47,508 bases of DNA from Paenibacillus sp. Its GTDB lineage: Bacteria; Bacillota; Bacilli; Paenibacillales; NBRC-103111. Made by a program: the position numbers and the translations under genes. The notes below the pieces were generated by a model, which had not been told where the DNA came from, searched no databases, and saw only the letters and a list, made by a program, of their open reading frames with translations. Positions 6,887-15,548 of this stretch are shown in pieces; position 1 is the first letter of the stretch; the number at the start of each line of letters is the position of its first letter. Location of the stretch: assembly GCA_031180825.1 (NCBI GenBank), contig JAPSLM010000020.1, positions 1 to 47,508 on the forward strand, given 5' to 3'.

Positions 6887-8227
6887 ATGTCTGACCGAAC
6901 CCCGAGTCGGCCTACGATTCAAATCGATCCGACCTTTGCTTATTATCTCGGCCGTTCCCCCGAAAGCGTCGCTTCCGAGCTGGAACTGGCCGGGTTCCGT
7001 ACCGTGCGCTATTTTGTTACGGATGAAACCCGGGTGAACGGCAGGCTCGTCGCGGCTCTTCGCGAACGCGGCATGGATGTCTGGGCGATGGTGATCGGCA
7101 ATGGAACGTACACGACCGAGAATTTGCCATCGGATTGGCCGGAGTGGCAAATGACGCTGCTGAAGCCGGTCAATGACGGTTTTACCCGGCTGTCCCCTTT
7201 CAGCCACCGCTATGTGGCATGGAAAAAAGCCGCAGTCGCCAATCTCGTACGCACGCACCCGTTTACGGGCTTTGAGGTGGCTGAGCCGTATTTTCCCGAG
7301 TGGAACGGGCTGGCAAGCGGCGTATACGGCGATGTCGGCCCATATGCCCGGGCGGCGTTCAAGCAGTTCAGCGGCAGCGACATGCCGGAATTCCGCTACC
7401 CGTCCTCTCCGCTGTACTACAAAAAGGACCGCGGCCGCTATTTGCTGTGGATCGAATTTCGGGTCCGGGCGGTTAACGGGTTTCTGAACGAGCTGATCAA
7501 CGGCGCCGGCGGGGTCCGCGAAACGAGACCCGATATCAAAATCGCGACGTGGTCCCTTGCAGTGGACGCCGGCCAAGACCCCGTGGGAGCGCTTCGCGAG
7601 TACCAAGGCGTGGATGCCGTTGAAATGATCCGGACGGTCCGCCCCGACGCCCATATGCTTCAAACCCATTGGCCCGACTGGATGCGCTCGCATCTGCGGC
7701 CCGATTACATAAGGCATTACCGGCCCTTCGCGGAAAGCATCCGTGCGGTTCATCCGGGTATCCCGCTGGGCATCCAGACGGATATCGGCTCGCAGGCCCG
7801 GATGCGTCGCAGCCGGAGCTGGATCCGGGAGTTCGCCAAAACGGCGGGCGAGCTCGGTTGCCGGTTCTGGACGGCCTACGAATATTCCATCAGCCTTCCG
7901 ATGTACCGGGAACCGCCCCGGGTGGTACGGGTCCACCGCCCGGACCGCCAGCTGGCGGTGCTGGAGTTCAGCAAGCGCGTGGATGCCGAGTCCGCCTCGG
8001 AGCCTTGGCATTACCGCTGCGTCGCCGGAGGCCAACCGCTGGAGCTGGCGATCCGCGTCATTCAAGTCGACGGCAACGTCGTTGTCTTGCAAGCGGATTT
8101 TCCGCGCGTGTCGTTCGAGCTGTATGCGGAAGGAATCCGCGATACGCCCGGGCTGCGGCTCCTTCCGAACGAGCCGGCGAACGAATCCCCCCAAGGGCTT
8201 CCGGTCCGGGTTACGGGCTGGTACTAG
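6887..8227 (+). CDS. TIM-barrel protein of glycoside-hydrolase-like type, function unknown
   Basis: A 446-residue cytoplasmic protein without signal peptide. The first 330 or so residues look like a beta/alpha barrel: repeated strand-helix patterns ending in acidic or aromatic loops (TVRYFVTDETR, DVWAMVIGNGTY, FEVAEPYFPEWNG, IKIATWSLAVD, MLQTHWPDW, IPLGIQTDIGS, CRFWTAYEYS). Glutamates in AEPYFPEWNG and in TAYEYS are where retaining glycosidases carry acid/base and nucleophile residues. A beta-rich C-terminal part follows (LAVLEFSKRVD onward). I do not recognise a named family, so catalysis is unproven. The ATG at 6887 has GCGAGGG before it. It is a single gene, and the GAAACGTTTC palindrome upstream would fit sugar-linked control. 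Confidence 0.7.
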   Translation: MSDRTPSRPTIQIDPTFAYYLGRSPESVASELELAGFRTVRYFVTDETRVNGRLVAALRERGMDVWAMVIGNGTYTTENLPSDWPEWQMTLLKPVNDGFTRLSPFSHRYVAWKKAAVANLVRTHPFTGFEVAEPYFPEWNGLASGVYGDVGPYARAAFKQFSGSDMPEFRYPSSPLYYKKDRGRYLLWIEFRVRAVNGFLNELINGAGGVRETRPDIKIATWSLAVDAGQDPVGALREYQGVDAVEMIRTVRPDAHMLQTHWPDWMRSHLRPDYIRHYRPFAESIRAVHPGIPLGIQTDIGSQARMRRSRSWIREFAKTAGELGCRFWTAYEYSISLPMYREPPRVVRVHRPDRQLAVLEFSKRVDAESASEPWHYRCVAGGQPLELAIRVIQVDGNVVVLQADFPRVSFELYAEGIRDTPGLRLLPNEPANESPQGLPVRVTGWY

Positions 8228-8342
8228 GAGTTGGTCATTTCTCGGGTCGCGGGGTATAATGGAAGGAACGGGTTAATCCTGCTATCTTGAATCGACTGCC
8301 TTGAACCCTGCCATCCATCAACCGACAGGAGATGAATGCAAG

Positions 8343-8978
8343 TTGACTTTATCGTCTTGGAAAGAAGAGCGGGCCAACGCCATCAGCCACGGGATCGGCG
8401 CCGCGCTCAGCGTCGCGGCTCTCGTTCTGCTGCTGCTTCATTCGTTGAAGAACGGCAACGTCTGGCATATCGTCAGCTTCACCGTATTCGGCGTTTCGCT
8501 CATTCTGCTGTACGTTTGCTCCACCTTGCTGCATAGCGCCCGCAAGGAGCGCTGGATCGACCTGTTCGAAATTATGGACCACTCGGCCATCTACGTGCTC
8601 ATCGCCGGCACCTATACCCCGTTTTTGCTCGTCACGATTCGCGGCCCTTTAGGATGGAGCTTATTCGGCGTCGTGTGGGGGCTTGCGCTGCTGGGCATTG
8701 TGTTCAAGCTGTTTTTCGTCAAGCGGTTTAACGTCCTCTCGACGCTGTTCTATATCGCGATGGGCTGGATGGTCCTGTTCGCGTTCCGTCCGCTGCAGGA
8801 ACAGCTTCCCGCAGCCGGAATCGGCTGGCTGGTCGCCGGAGGCCTGCTGTACACGGTCGGCACGGTCTTTTATTTATGGCGCAAGCTCCCCTACGCCCAT
8901 ACTGTGTGGCACGTGTTCGTGCTCGGAGGAAGCATCTGTCACTTCTGCTCCGTCTATTTCTATGTGCTGCCCTGGTAA
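8343..8978 (+). CDS. Hemolysin III family membrane protein (TrhA/YqfA-like)
   Basis: An integral membrane protein of about 211 residues in the PAQR/hemolysin III family. Seven hydrophobic segments are visible. The conserved EERANAISHGIGAAL near the N terminus, the STLLHS motif, the DHSAIYVLIAGTYTPF segment and the C-terminal WHVFVLGGSICHF carry the Ser/His/Asp residues that line the family's proposed metal site. In Bacillales these proteins affect membrane energetics or lipid homeostasis; haemolysis was the first assay and is probably not the main role. The start is taken as the TTG at 8343, with AGGAG 10 bases upstream; a start at 8301 lacks such a site. It ends at a strong terminator. Confidence 0.88.
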   Translation: MTLSSWKEERANAISHGIGAALSVAALVLLLLHSLKNGNVWHIVSFTVFGVSLILLYVCSTLLHSARKERWIDLFEIMDHSAIYVLIAGTYTPFLLVTIRGPLGWSLFGVVWGLALLGIVFKLFFVKRFNVLSTLFYIAMGWMVLFAFRPLQEQLPAAGIGWLVAGGLLYTVGTVFYLWRKLPYAHTVWHVFVLGGSICHFCSVYFYVLPW

Positions 8979-9008
8979 CGGCAATATCGGTCGAAACGGC
9001 ATCACGGC

Positions 9009-9048
9009 AAAAAAGCTTTCACGCAAACTCTGCGGTGAAAGCTTTTTT
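9009..9048. terminator. Bidirectional terminator between convergent genes
   Basis: AAAAAAGCTTTCAC (9009-9022) and GTGAAAGCTTTTTT (9035-9048) form a 14-bp perfect stem. It serves the hemolysin III gene on + and the DUF4395 gene on -. Confidence 0.9.
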
Positions 9049-9096
9049 ATGCATGCAAATGCGGATGCCTTGCCCCGGCCGCCGCTTTGGACTCCC

Positions 9097-9504
9097 TTAT
9101 TTGCGGAGGCGCTTGAACTGGTAATAAAGAAAGCAGCCGATGCAAAAGCCGCATAGAGCCGCGAACGCGGCAACCGCGACGAAGCCGGCCAGGATGTATC
9201 CGAGCCAGCCGCCCGGATTCAACCAGAACGCAAGCAGCGATAAGGTAAGCAGCAGGACGGCGATGGCGTTGTTGAACCGCAGCAGCTCCTGCGATTCGCC
9301 AGGCGCGCCCGCAACACGTCTGCGGAGCAGCGGGGCGGCGAGCTGCACAATCAGATTGGCGCGAATGCCCTGCCACAAGCCGAGCACTTGAATCGCCCAC
9401 AAGGCGGCGATCAGCGCCGGCTGGCGCAGTACGGCTGCAAGCACAACGATCAGAACAATTCCGGCCTGGTTCGCACGGACGTACGGAATGGGAATTTCTT
9501 TCAT
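9097..9504 (-). CDS. DUF4395 family membrane protein
   Basis: A 135-residue protein starting MKEIPIPYVRANQAGIVL, with three to four hydrophobic segments (about residues 12-42, 78-95, 99-127) and a short basic tail. The P-x-VRxNQ opening followed by a membrane segment is characteristic of DUF4395 proteins, which often sit near redox or thiol proteins; here there is no such neighbour. Two cysteines (CGFCIGC region near the C terminus) lie in the last membrane segment. GAGGTGA is 12 bases before the ATG. It lies downstream of topB on the same strand, 73 bases beyond topB's stop. The function is unknown. Confidence 0.7.
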   Translation of the reverse strand: MKEIPIPYVRANQAGIVLIVVLAAVLRQPALIAALWAIQVLGLWQGIRANLIVQLAAPLLRRRVAGAPGESQELLRFNNAIAVLLLTLSLLAFWLNPGGWLGYILAGFVAVAAFAALCGFCIGCFLYYQFKRLRK

Positions 9505-9577
9505 ACGCGCTCGAATTCACCTCACGATCAAAATGCTTGCATATGCCCGGACGGACAGGCTTGCCGCCGGCCGGACG

Positions 9578-11974
9578 CTAAGAGGACACCGGCTCCAGCC
9601 TAAGCTGTCCTGTGTTCGGGTCCTGCAGCACGAGCCGCCCTTCGACCGGCCGGCCCTGCTCGTCGACCAGCCTCATCAGCGCGGTGCGCCCGTGCTTCAA
9701 TAAATACGCGATGGCGGCGTCCGTCAGCGAAGCCCCGAAGCTGTCCTTCCAGATCACGAAGGTGCAGCCCGTCTTGTACGCGCTGCAGCCGTAGCCGCGC
9801 TTGCCGCGGATGATGCTGCCGCGGCAGCCCGCGCGCGGGCACGCGCCCAGCGCCGCCACCGCTGCGGCCGGCTGCGGAGCCGGCGCTGCGGCGACTTCGC
9901 CGCCCGGGGCGGGCCGTGCGCGCCGCGCATTCGCGGGGCGCACGGCTTCCGCCGCAGGCGGCTCGCCCGCGGCCGCGGCTGCGCGCGCGCTGCGCTTGCC
10001 CCGCGCGGCGCCGGGCGCGCGGCCGGCGGCTTCGCCGCCCTCCGGCGCGGGCTGGGCCGCCGCGCCGCTTTTGCGCCGCTGGCGCGGGGCGTTCGACGGC
10101 GCATCGCCTTCGAACGCCTGCTTCGCCGCGGGCTTCTGCCCCCGCACCTTCTCGACGATCAGGGCGGCAAAACGCTCGACGTTCTTCATGAACGTCTCGT
10201 CCGACGCCGCGCTGCGCGCGATCTCGTTCAGCCGCCGCTCCCACTGCCCGGTCATCTCCGGCGACGTCAGCAGCTCGACGCCCGCGCCGCGGATCAGTTC
10301 GACCGCCGTGCGGCCCTTCGGCGTAATCGCGATGCGCTTGCCCTGCATCACCACGTAGCCGACCTGCTTCAGCCGCTCGATGACGGACGCGCGGGTCGCC
10401 GGCGTGCCGAGCCCGGAATCCTTCATCGCGTCGCGCAGCTCCTCGTCCTCGATCTGCTTGCCCGCGCTTTCCATCGCCTTCAGCAGCGTGCCTTCGGTGT
10501 AGGCCTTCGGCGGCTGGGTCTCCTTCTCCTTCGCCGCGCAGTCCTTGCACAGCACCGCCTGCGCCGGATCGAGCGCGAACGGAGCGTCGGTTTCCTCCTC
10601 GGCGACGGCATCCTCGTCCTGCTCCCGGTCGGCTTTGCCCTTGCCCCGGGACGGCTTTTCTTTTTCCTTTTTCTGGTCGGCATAGATCACCTTCCAGCCC
10701 GGGGACAGCAGCTGCTTGACCGTGCTCTTGAACCGTTCGCCCTCGGATGCCGTCACGATCGTATGAAGCTTGTACCTCGCCGCGGGATAAAAATGCGACA
10801 AAAACCGCCGTACGATCAAGTCGTACAGCTTTTGTTCGTCGGGCGCGAGCCCGCTTGGCATTTTATGCGTCGGCAAAATCGCATGGTGATCTTCCACCTT
10901 GGCCGGATTGCAGACCGCTTTATTGTTTTTGTGCACCAGCTTTTTATCCGCCTGCCGGACAAGCGGAGCATAGCCCGTCTTGCCGAACTGGTCGAGCGCC
11001 CGGTGCATCTCGGGAATGTTCTGCTCGGTCACATAGTTGGAGTTCGTCCGCGGGTAGCTGATCGCTTTATGCTTCTCGTAGAGCGCCTGGGCGAGATCGA
11101 GCGTCTTTTTGGCGGAAAACCCGAACTTCGCATTCGCTTCGCGCTGCAGTAAAGTCAGATCGTAGAGCTTGAACGGGTACTCCTTCGTATCCTTCACGTC
11201 GTAGATCTCGATCCGGCCGGTCTTCCCTTTGACCTTGGCCGCGAGCGCCTTCGCTTTTTCGCCGTCGGTCAGCTTGTCCCCCTGCCACAGTCCGCGGTAC
11301 TTCGTCTCCCCTTGCGTAAACCAGGCTTCGACTTCGTAGTACTTGCTCGAAGTAAACGCCTCGATCTCCTTTTGCCGGTCGTACAGAAGCGCCAGCACCG
11401 GCGTCTGCACCCGCCCGACGGACAGCAGCTCGCGGTGCTTCGTCGTAAACGCGCGCGAGCCGTTCATCCCGATCAGCCAATCCGCCTCGCTCCGCGCTCT
11501 GGCCGCCCTCGTCAGCGGCTCGAATTCCGCGCCCTCGCGCAGCTCGGCGAAGCCTTTGCGGATCGTCTCCGGCGTCAGGTCGGAGATCCACAGCCGCTTC
11601 ACCGGCTGAGACAGCTTCAGATGCCGCTGAATGAGGGAAAAAATATGCTGCCCCTCCCGCCCGGCGTCGCAAGCGTTAATCAGCAGCCCGCTCCGTTTGG
11701 CCAGCTCGGCGATGACCTTGAGCTGGTCCTTCGTCTTCGGGTTGGGCACGAGCTTGAACCGCTCCGGAATGATCGGCAAATCGTTGAAGTTCCACTTTTT
11801 GTATTTTTCATCGTACGCATCCGGTTCGGCAAGGCCGATCAGGTGCCCGATGGCCCAGGTGATAATATACCGCTCGCCTTCGATATGCGTGCGTAGATTT
11901 TTCGCCTTCGGCTCGATGGCGGCCGCAATATTGCGCCCCATGTCCGGCTTCTCGGCGATAACAAGCGTCTTCAT
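9578..11974 (-). CDS. topB: Type IA DNA topoisomerase III-like (TopB), with Ala/Arg-rich linker
   Basis: A 798-residue enzyme that cuts and passes single DNA strands through a tyrosine intermediate. The Toprim domain has VIAEKPDMGR (E8 region) and ACDAGREGQ (D103, E107). The catalytic tyrosine is Y307 in AISYPRTNS. The hinge motif SVGRVQTP is at about 185-192. Residue 109 is Gln where the second TopB in this window, like most relatives, has Glu (REGE). After about residue 640 comes an Ala/Pro/Arg-rich low-complexity stretch of about 90 residues encoded by very GC-rich DNA (about 9820-10110), then a C-terminal topoisomerase repeat with four cysteines (CPRAGC to CSAYKTGC). The start follows GGAAAG. 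Probably non-essential; role in decatenation or recombination is inferred. Confidence 0.9.
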   Translation of the reverse strand: MKTLVIAEKPDMGRNIAAAIEPKAKNLRTHIEGERYIITWAIGHLIGLAEPDAYDEKYKKWNFNDLPIIPERFKLVPNPKTKDQLKVIAELAKRSGLLINACDAGREGQHIFSLIQRHLKLSQPVKRLWISDLTPETIRKGFAELREGAEFEPLTRAARARSEADWLIGMNGSRAFTTKHRELLSVGRVQTPVLALLYDRQKEIEAFTSSKYYEVEAWFTQGETKYRGLWQGDKLTDGEKAKALAAKVKGKTGRIEIYDVKDTKEYPFKLYDLTLLQREANAKFGFSAKKTLDLAQALYEKHKAISYPRTNSNYVTEQNIPEMHRALDQFGKTGYAPLVRQADKKLVHKNNKAVCNPAKVEDHHAILPTHKMPSGLAPDEQKLYDLIVRRFLSHFYPAARYKLHTIVTASEGERFKSTVKQLLSPGWKVIYADQKKEKEKPSRGKGKADREQDEDAVAEEETDAPFALDPAQAVLCKDCAAKEKETQPPKAYTEGTLLKAMESAGKQIEDEELRDAMKDSGLGTPATRASVIERLKQVGYVVMQGKRIAITPKGRTAVELIRGAGVELLTSPEMTGQWERRLNEIARSAASDETFMKNVERFAALIVEKVRGQKPAAKQAFEGDAPSNAPRQRRKSGAAAQPAPEGGEAAGRAPGAARGKRSARAAAAAGEPPAAEAVRPANARRARPAPGGEVAAAPAPQPAAAVAALGACPRAGCRGSIIRGKRGYGCSAYKTGCTFVIWKDSFGASLTDAAIAYLLKHGRTALMRLVDEQGRPVEGRLVLQDPNTGQLRLEPVSS

Positions 11975-12062
11975 CCGTCAACTTTCCTCTCCTATGCCGG
12001 CGAAACTTGCAGCGTACGGCACCGGCATGTGCAAGCCGTATTTCGAAAACGTGCTTCATCAT

Positions 12063-12068
12063 ATTATA
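12063..12068 (-). promoter_or_regulatory. -10 box of the topB promoter
   Basis: TATAAT on the reverse strand, 89 bases before the topB start. No good -35 was found at the expected distance. Confidence 0.4.
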
Positions 12069-12111
12069 CCATAACCCCCTTCCCGTCGACCCGTTCCTTG
12101 GAAAAACGCGC

Positions 12112-12150
12112 AAAAAAACAGCAGGCCAGTTAACCTCACCGACCTGCTGT
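12112..12150 (-). terminator. Terminator of the cytochrome P450 remnant
   Basis: ACAGCAGG/CCTGCTGT stem (12118-12125 with 12143-12150) followed on the reverse strand by seven T. It directly abuts the truncated P450 coding sequence, so the deletion that removed the haem-binding end stopped at or in this hairpin. Confidence 0.8.
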
Positions 12151-13035
12151 CGCGTTTCGTCCCGGTTGGCCGCGCCCAACCAGGCGATGACGTATTCTCC
12201 CGCGCGCAGCTTTTTCCCTCCCTGGACAACGTCTTCTCTCACATAACGGAAAACCGACTGCACCGGCGAACGGAAGCGCAGCACTTCTTCAATGGCCGCC
12301 GGCACCCATTCGTCGGGCTGACTTTTGATTTGCCGGTACACTTCCGGGTACTCCAAAAATGTGTAGATCGCATTGGTAACCAAATTGGTCGTGGTTTCGT
12401 TTCCCGCAATGAGCAGCAAGATGCAAAATCAGACGATTTCCTCTTCCGTCAAGCTCTCTCCATTCACACTGGCCTGAAGCAGCACGGAAATCATGTCGTC
12501 CGCAGGCTCCGTTTTTTTCAATGCGATGATTTCCTTGAAGTAGGCATAAAGCTCTCCGACCACCTGCTGCCGCCTCCGGTGCTGCTCGTTGATGGCTTCT
12601 TGGCTGTTGTTTGCCGGGCCGGCCACGGCCTGATCGGACCAATCTTTTAAATTTGCGCTTGTCTTTCGCAGGAACCCCCAGCATTTCGGCGATCATCCGG
12701 ACCGGAAGCGGATAGGATAATTGCTCGACCAGATCGATTTCCGGTTCTCCCCGACGGCATCCAGCAATTCGTTTGTAATCGCGTGAATCCGCGGCTCCCA
12801 GTCCTTCATCGCTTTGGGCGTGAAAGCTTTGTTGACGATGTCCCGCATCTGCGTATGCTTCGGCGGGTCGAGATTCAGGAGGCTGTTCTCGAAAAGCGAC
12901 TTTCCGTCGCGACAACTACGGGATGAAAAGGTCTCCTTCCGATCCAGAACCGTCTTTAACCTCCTCATAGCCGAAAACATCCCACGTTCGGCGCTCCTCA
13001 TTCCAACGGAAAATGTCCAGGAAAAGACCAAATAA
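12150..13035 (-). pseudogene. Cytochrome P450, decayed and missing the haem-binding end
   Basis: Pieces of one P450 lie in order on the reverse strand but in several frames. WNEERRTWDVFGYEEVK and NLDPPKHTQMRDIVNKAFTP (N-terminal part) are followed by EIDLVEQLSYPLPVRMIAE, then VGELYAYFKEIIALKK. The oxygen-binding I-helix follows as LLLIAGNETTTNL, then the EVLRFRSP (ExxR) helix and AANRDE. A TGA at 12429-12431 replaces the usual Gly codon just before the I-helix. The last part, including the FxxGxHxCxG haem loop, is gone, and the N terminus is also cut. It cannot bind haem. It faces a broken TetR gene that probably once controlled it. Confidence 0.85.
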
Positions 13036-13091
13036 TATGCTTTAATTTACGATTTTTTACATATTTTTCTGGGCGAAAGAAGGGAAGAGAA

Positions 13092-13696
13092 TTGTCCGAG
13101 AATGCAAACGATCCCAGAATTGTCCGGACAATGCACACGATCCGGGAGGCATTGCTGGCGCTGATGGAGGAACAAGGCTTTGAACGAATCACGGTGAAGG
13201 ATATTGCGTCAAAAGCGGGGCTGAACCGGGGCACCTTTTATTTGCATTATGCCGATAAATTCGACCTCTTGAAGAACATCACCGAAGAGATGATGCAGGG
13301 GCTCCGAAAAATCGCCGAAACGTTCGATCCGCTCGACATAGTATGCACGAGTACCGGGATACCCCCTTTCCGTTTACGGTCCGGTTGTTCGAATATTTCG
13401 GCGAGCATGCCCGCTTTTTCAGCGTGATACCGGGGCCCAAGGGAGACCCGGCCTTTGCCGTGAAATTCAAGGGGTTCATGCGGGTTCATTTATTGGACAA
13501 GCTTAACGAGTTTTACCACAGCGAAGACCGCGTGCCGGTTCCGTGGGATTATTTGATGGCCTGTTTAATCTCCGCGCATCTGGGCATCGTTCAATATTGG
13601 CTTGAGCAGGGCCGCGATAACTCCCCGTGGGAAATGGCCTTGATGTTCACCCTCATGACTCAACTGAGCCCCATCCAATCAGGCTTGAAAAAGTAA
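13092..13696 (+). pseudogene. TetR family regulator with a frameshift
   Basis: The N-terminal part (RTMHTIREALLALMEEQGF, then SKAGLNRGTFYLHYADKFDLL) is a clear TetR HTH, starting with a TTG at 13092. The ligand domain continues in another frame from about 13340 (HEYRDTPFPFTVRLFEYFGE to the stop at 13696). A single indel near 13335-13345 joins the two. The whole would be about 200 residues with the TetR_C_8-like end found in DhaS/YfiR relatives. It is divergent from the P450 remnant, sharing its upstream region, so both parts of a former regulated pair are lost. A single sequencing error would be the alternative here. Confidence 0.75.
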
Positions 13697-13734
13697 CCCC
13701 GGGTCAGGACCTTCGCGATGATCGTATGAACAAA

Positions 13735-13759
13735 GACAGCCCGCTCGCTGCAGGCTGTC
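13735..13759. terminator. Terminator of fumC
   Basis: GACAGCC (13735-13741) pairs with GGCTGTC (13753-13759). On the reverse strand it is followed by TTTGTTC; on + by TCTTC. It lies just past the fumC stop and after the TetR remnant. Confidence 0.6.
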
Positions 13760-13769
13760 TCTTCGTCGT

Positions 13770-15158
13770 CTATTCTTTTGGATGAATCATTTCCTCCGGA
13801 CGCACGATCGCCACGAATTGCTCCTCCGTCAAATAGCCGCTCCGGATCGCCGCTTCCTTGAGCGTTAGTCCTTCCTTGTGCGCCGATTTGGCGATTGCCG
13901 CCGCTTTCTCGTAGCCGATATGCGGGTTCAGCGCCGTAACCAGCATCAGCGATTCGTCCAAGTACCGCTGAATGACCTCGCGGTTCGGCTCGATGCCGAC
14001 GGCGCAATGCTCGTTGAACGAATCCATCGCGTCCGCCAGCAGACGAACGGATTGCAAGTAGTTGTGAATAATGACCGGCTTGAACACGTTCAATTCAAAA
14101 TTCCCTTGGCTGGCGGCAAAGCCGATCACCGCATCATTGCCCATCACCTGACAGACGACCATCGTCATCGCCTCGCTCTGGGTCGGATTCACCTTGCCCG
14201 GCATAATCGAGCTGCCCGGCTCGTTCTCCGGGATGCGCAGCTCGCCGATGCCGCAGCGCGGACCGCTTGCCAGCCACCGGACATCGTTGGCGATCTTCAT
14301 CAGGTCGGCGGCAAGCGCTTTAAGCGCGCCATGGCTGTATACGATTTGATCGTGGCTGGTCAGCCCGTGAAATTTGTTTTCGGCGGAGACGAAGGTTTCT
14401 CCCGTGTAGCGGGTAATTTCCCCGGCAACCAAATCGCCGAATTTCGGGTGAGCGTTCAGCCCCGTTCCGACGGCCGTGCCGCCGATCGCCAGCTCCCGCA
14501 TCGGCTCCAAGCTTTCGCGGATCATCCGCTCCGTCTTGTCCAGCATGGCCCGCCAGCCGCCGATTTCCTGACCTAGCGTGAGCGGCGTTGCGTCCTGCAG
14601 ATGCGTGCGCCCGATTTTGACGATATCCTCAAATTCCTTGGCTTTATTTCCGAGCGTTTCCTTAAGCCGCTGCAGCGCGGGAAGCAGCCGCTGGCGCACC
14701 GCCAGCACGCCGGCGATATGCATTGCGGTCGGGAACGTGTCGTTCGAGCTTTGCGAGCGGTTCACGTCGTCGTTCGGATGAATCCGCAGCCCGTTTCCTT
14801 TCGCTTCGAGCAGCTGGGACGCCCTTCTGGCGATGACTTCGTTCGCATTCATGTTGGACTGCGTGCCGCTGCCGGTCTGCCATACGACAAGCGGAAAATG
14901 ATCGTCCCATTGCCCGCTGCTGACTTCATCGGCCGCTTGGGCGATCGCCTCCGCCTTTTCCGGCTCCAGCTTGCCCAGCTTCAGGTTCGCTGCGGCAGCA
15001 CCCTTCTTCAGCAGCGCGAACGCCCGGACGATTTCCAGCGGCATCCGCTCCGTGCCGATCTTGAAGTTCTCCTTGCTCCGCTGGGTTTGAGCGCCCCATA
15101 ATTTGTCCGCAGGCACTTGAATTTCGCCCATCGTATCTTTTTCCGTTCGGAATTCCAT
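13770..15158 (-). CDS. fumC: Class II fumarate hydratase
   Basis: A cytosolic enzyme of the citric acid cycle that interconverts fumarate and L-malate; about 462 residues, full length for the family. It shows the N-terminal WGAQTQRS, the [10 protein letters not shown] substrate loop, [27 protein letters not shown] with the catalytic base region, and the superfamily signature [11 protein letters not shown] with the catalytic serine loop. The iron-free class II form is stable to oxygen. The ATG at 15158 is used because AAGGAGGG lies 9 bases upstream; the GTG three codons earlier would be too close to that site. It is a single gene with its own terminator. Confidence 0.97.
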   Translation of the reverse strand: MEFRTEKDTMGEIQVPADKLWGAQTQRSKENFKIGTERMPLEIVRAFALLKKGAAAANLKLGKLEPEKAEAIAQAADEVSSGQWDDHFPLVVWQTGSGTQSNMNANEVIARRASQLLEAKGNGLRIHPNDDVNRSQSSNDTFPTAMHIAGVLAVRQRLLPALQRLKETLGNKAKEFEDIVKIGRTHLQDATPLTLGQEIGGWRAMLDKTERMIRESLEPMRELAIGGTAVGTGLNAHPKFGDLVAGEITRYTGETFVSAENKFHGLTSHDQIVYSHGALKALAADLMKIANDVRWLASGPRCGIGELRIPENEPGSSIMPGKVNPTQSEAMTMVVCQVMGNDAVIGFAASQGNFELNVFKPVIIHNYLQSVRLLADAMDSFNEHCAVGIEPNREVIQRYLDESLMLVTALNPHIGYEKAAAIAKSAHKEGLTLKEAAIRSGYLTEEQFVAIVRPEEMIHPKE

Positions 15159-15548
15159 CTTTGGCACCCTCCTTGACCTAAGTACATCTTAAGATTACCC
15201 ATCTTGGAAAAAAATTAAAAAGCCTTGAGCGCTCGCCGGATCGACCGGCGGCTTCCGCCTATCGGGCCGCGGGCCGTGGAAAAGGATTGATTTTTGAGCG
15301 GCCTTTTGATTAAATCAACTTAACATACATAATAGTATATTATATTTCCGGAGAAAGATCGAATCCTACTTATGAGTTCACGGGATGCCCCTTTATTCGA
15401 ATCGCTCGCTCGCACCTCTTGAAGATTCTATTGGGAAGAGCGCTGTCGGACGCTTAAAATCCCTTATTTTGGTATAATCCGCCTTTTTCGTACACACACT
15501 AACCAACGTTTCTCCTTTTAACGATTCGAATCGGAAGAGGTCTTTCTT
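15159..15548. other. Intergenic region between fumC and the divergent FMN protein, 390 bp
   Basis: No gene is visible. It contains the AT-rich block 15300-15355, a perfect palindrome TTGATTAAATCAA at 15306-15318 (possible regulator site of unknown type; the half-sites look like Fnr but with spacing 3 instead of 4), and an extended -10 box TGGTATAAT at 15470-15478 that would serve the rightward gene. Confidence 0.5.
15470..15478 (+). promoter_or_regulatory. Extended -10 promoter element
   Basis: TGGTATAAT is a consensus extended -10 about 70 bases before the FMN protein gene; the -35 is weak, as is common with an extended -10. Confidence 0.5.

Noticed and set aside
6701..8194. A 497-residue open frame on - opposite the TIM-barrel gene
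   Set aside because: Arg/His-rich shadow of a GC-rich gene; the + frame has a ribosome binding site and a barrel pattern.
15306..15318. Fnr box
   Set aside because: The spacing between half-sites is 3 instead of 4, so I list it only as an unassigned palindrome.
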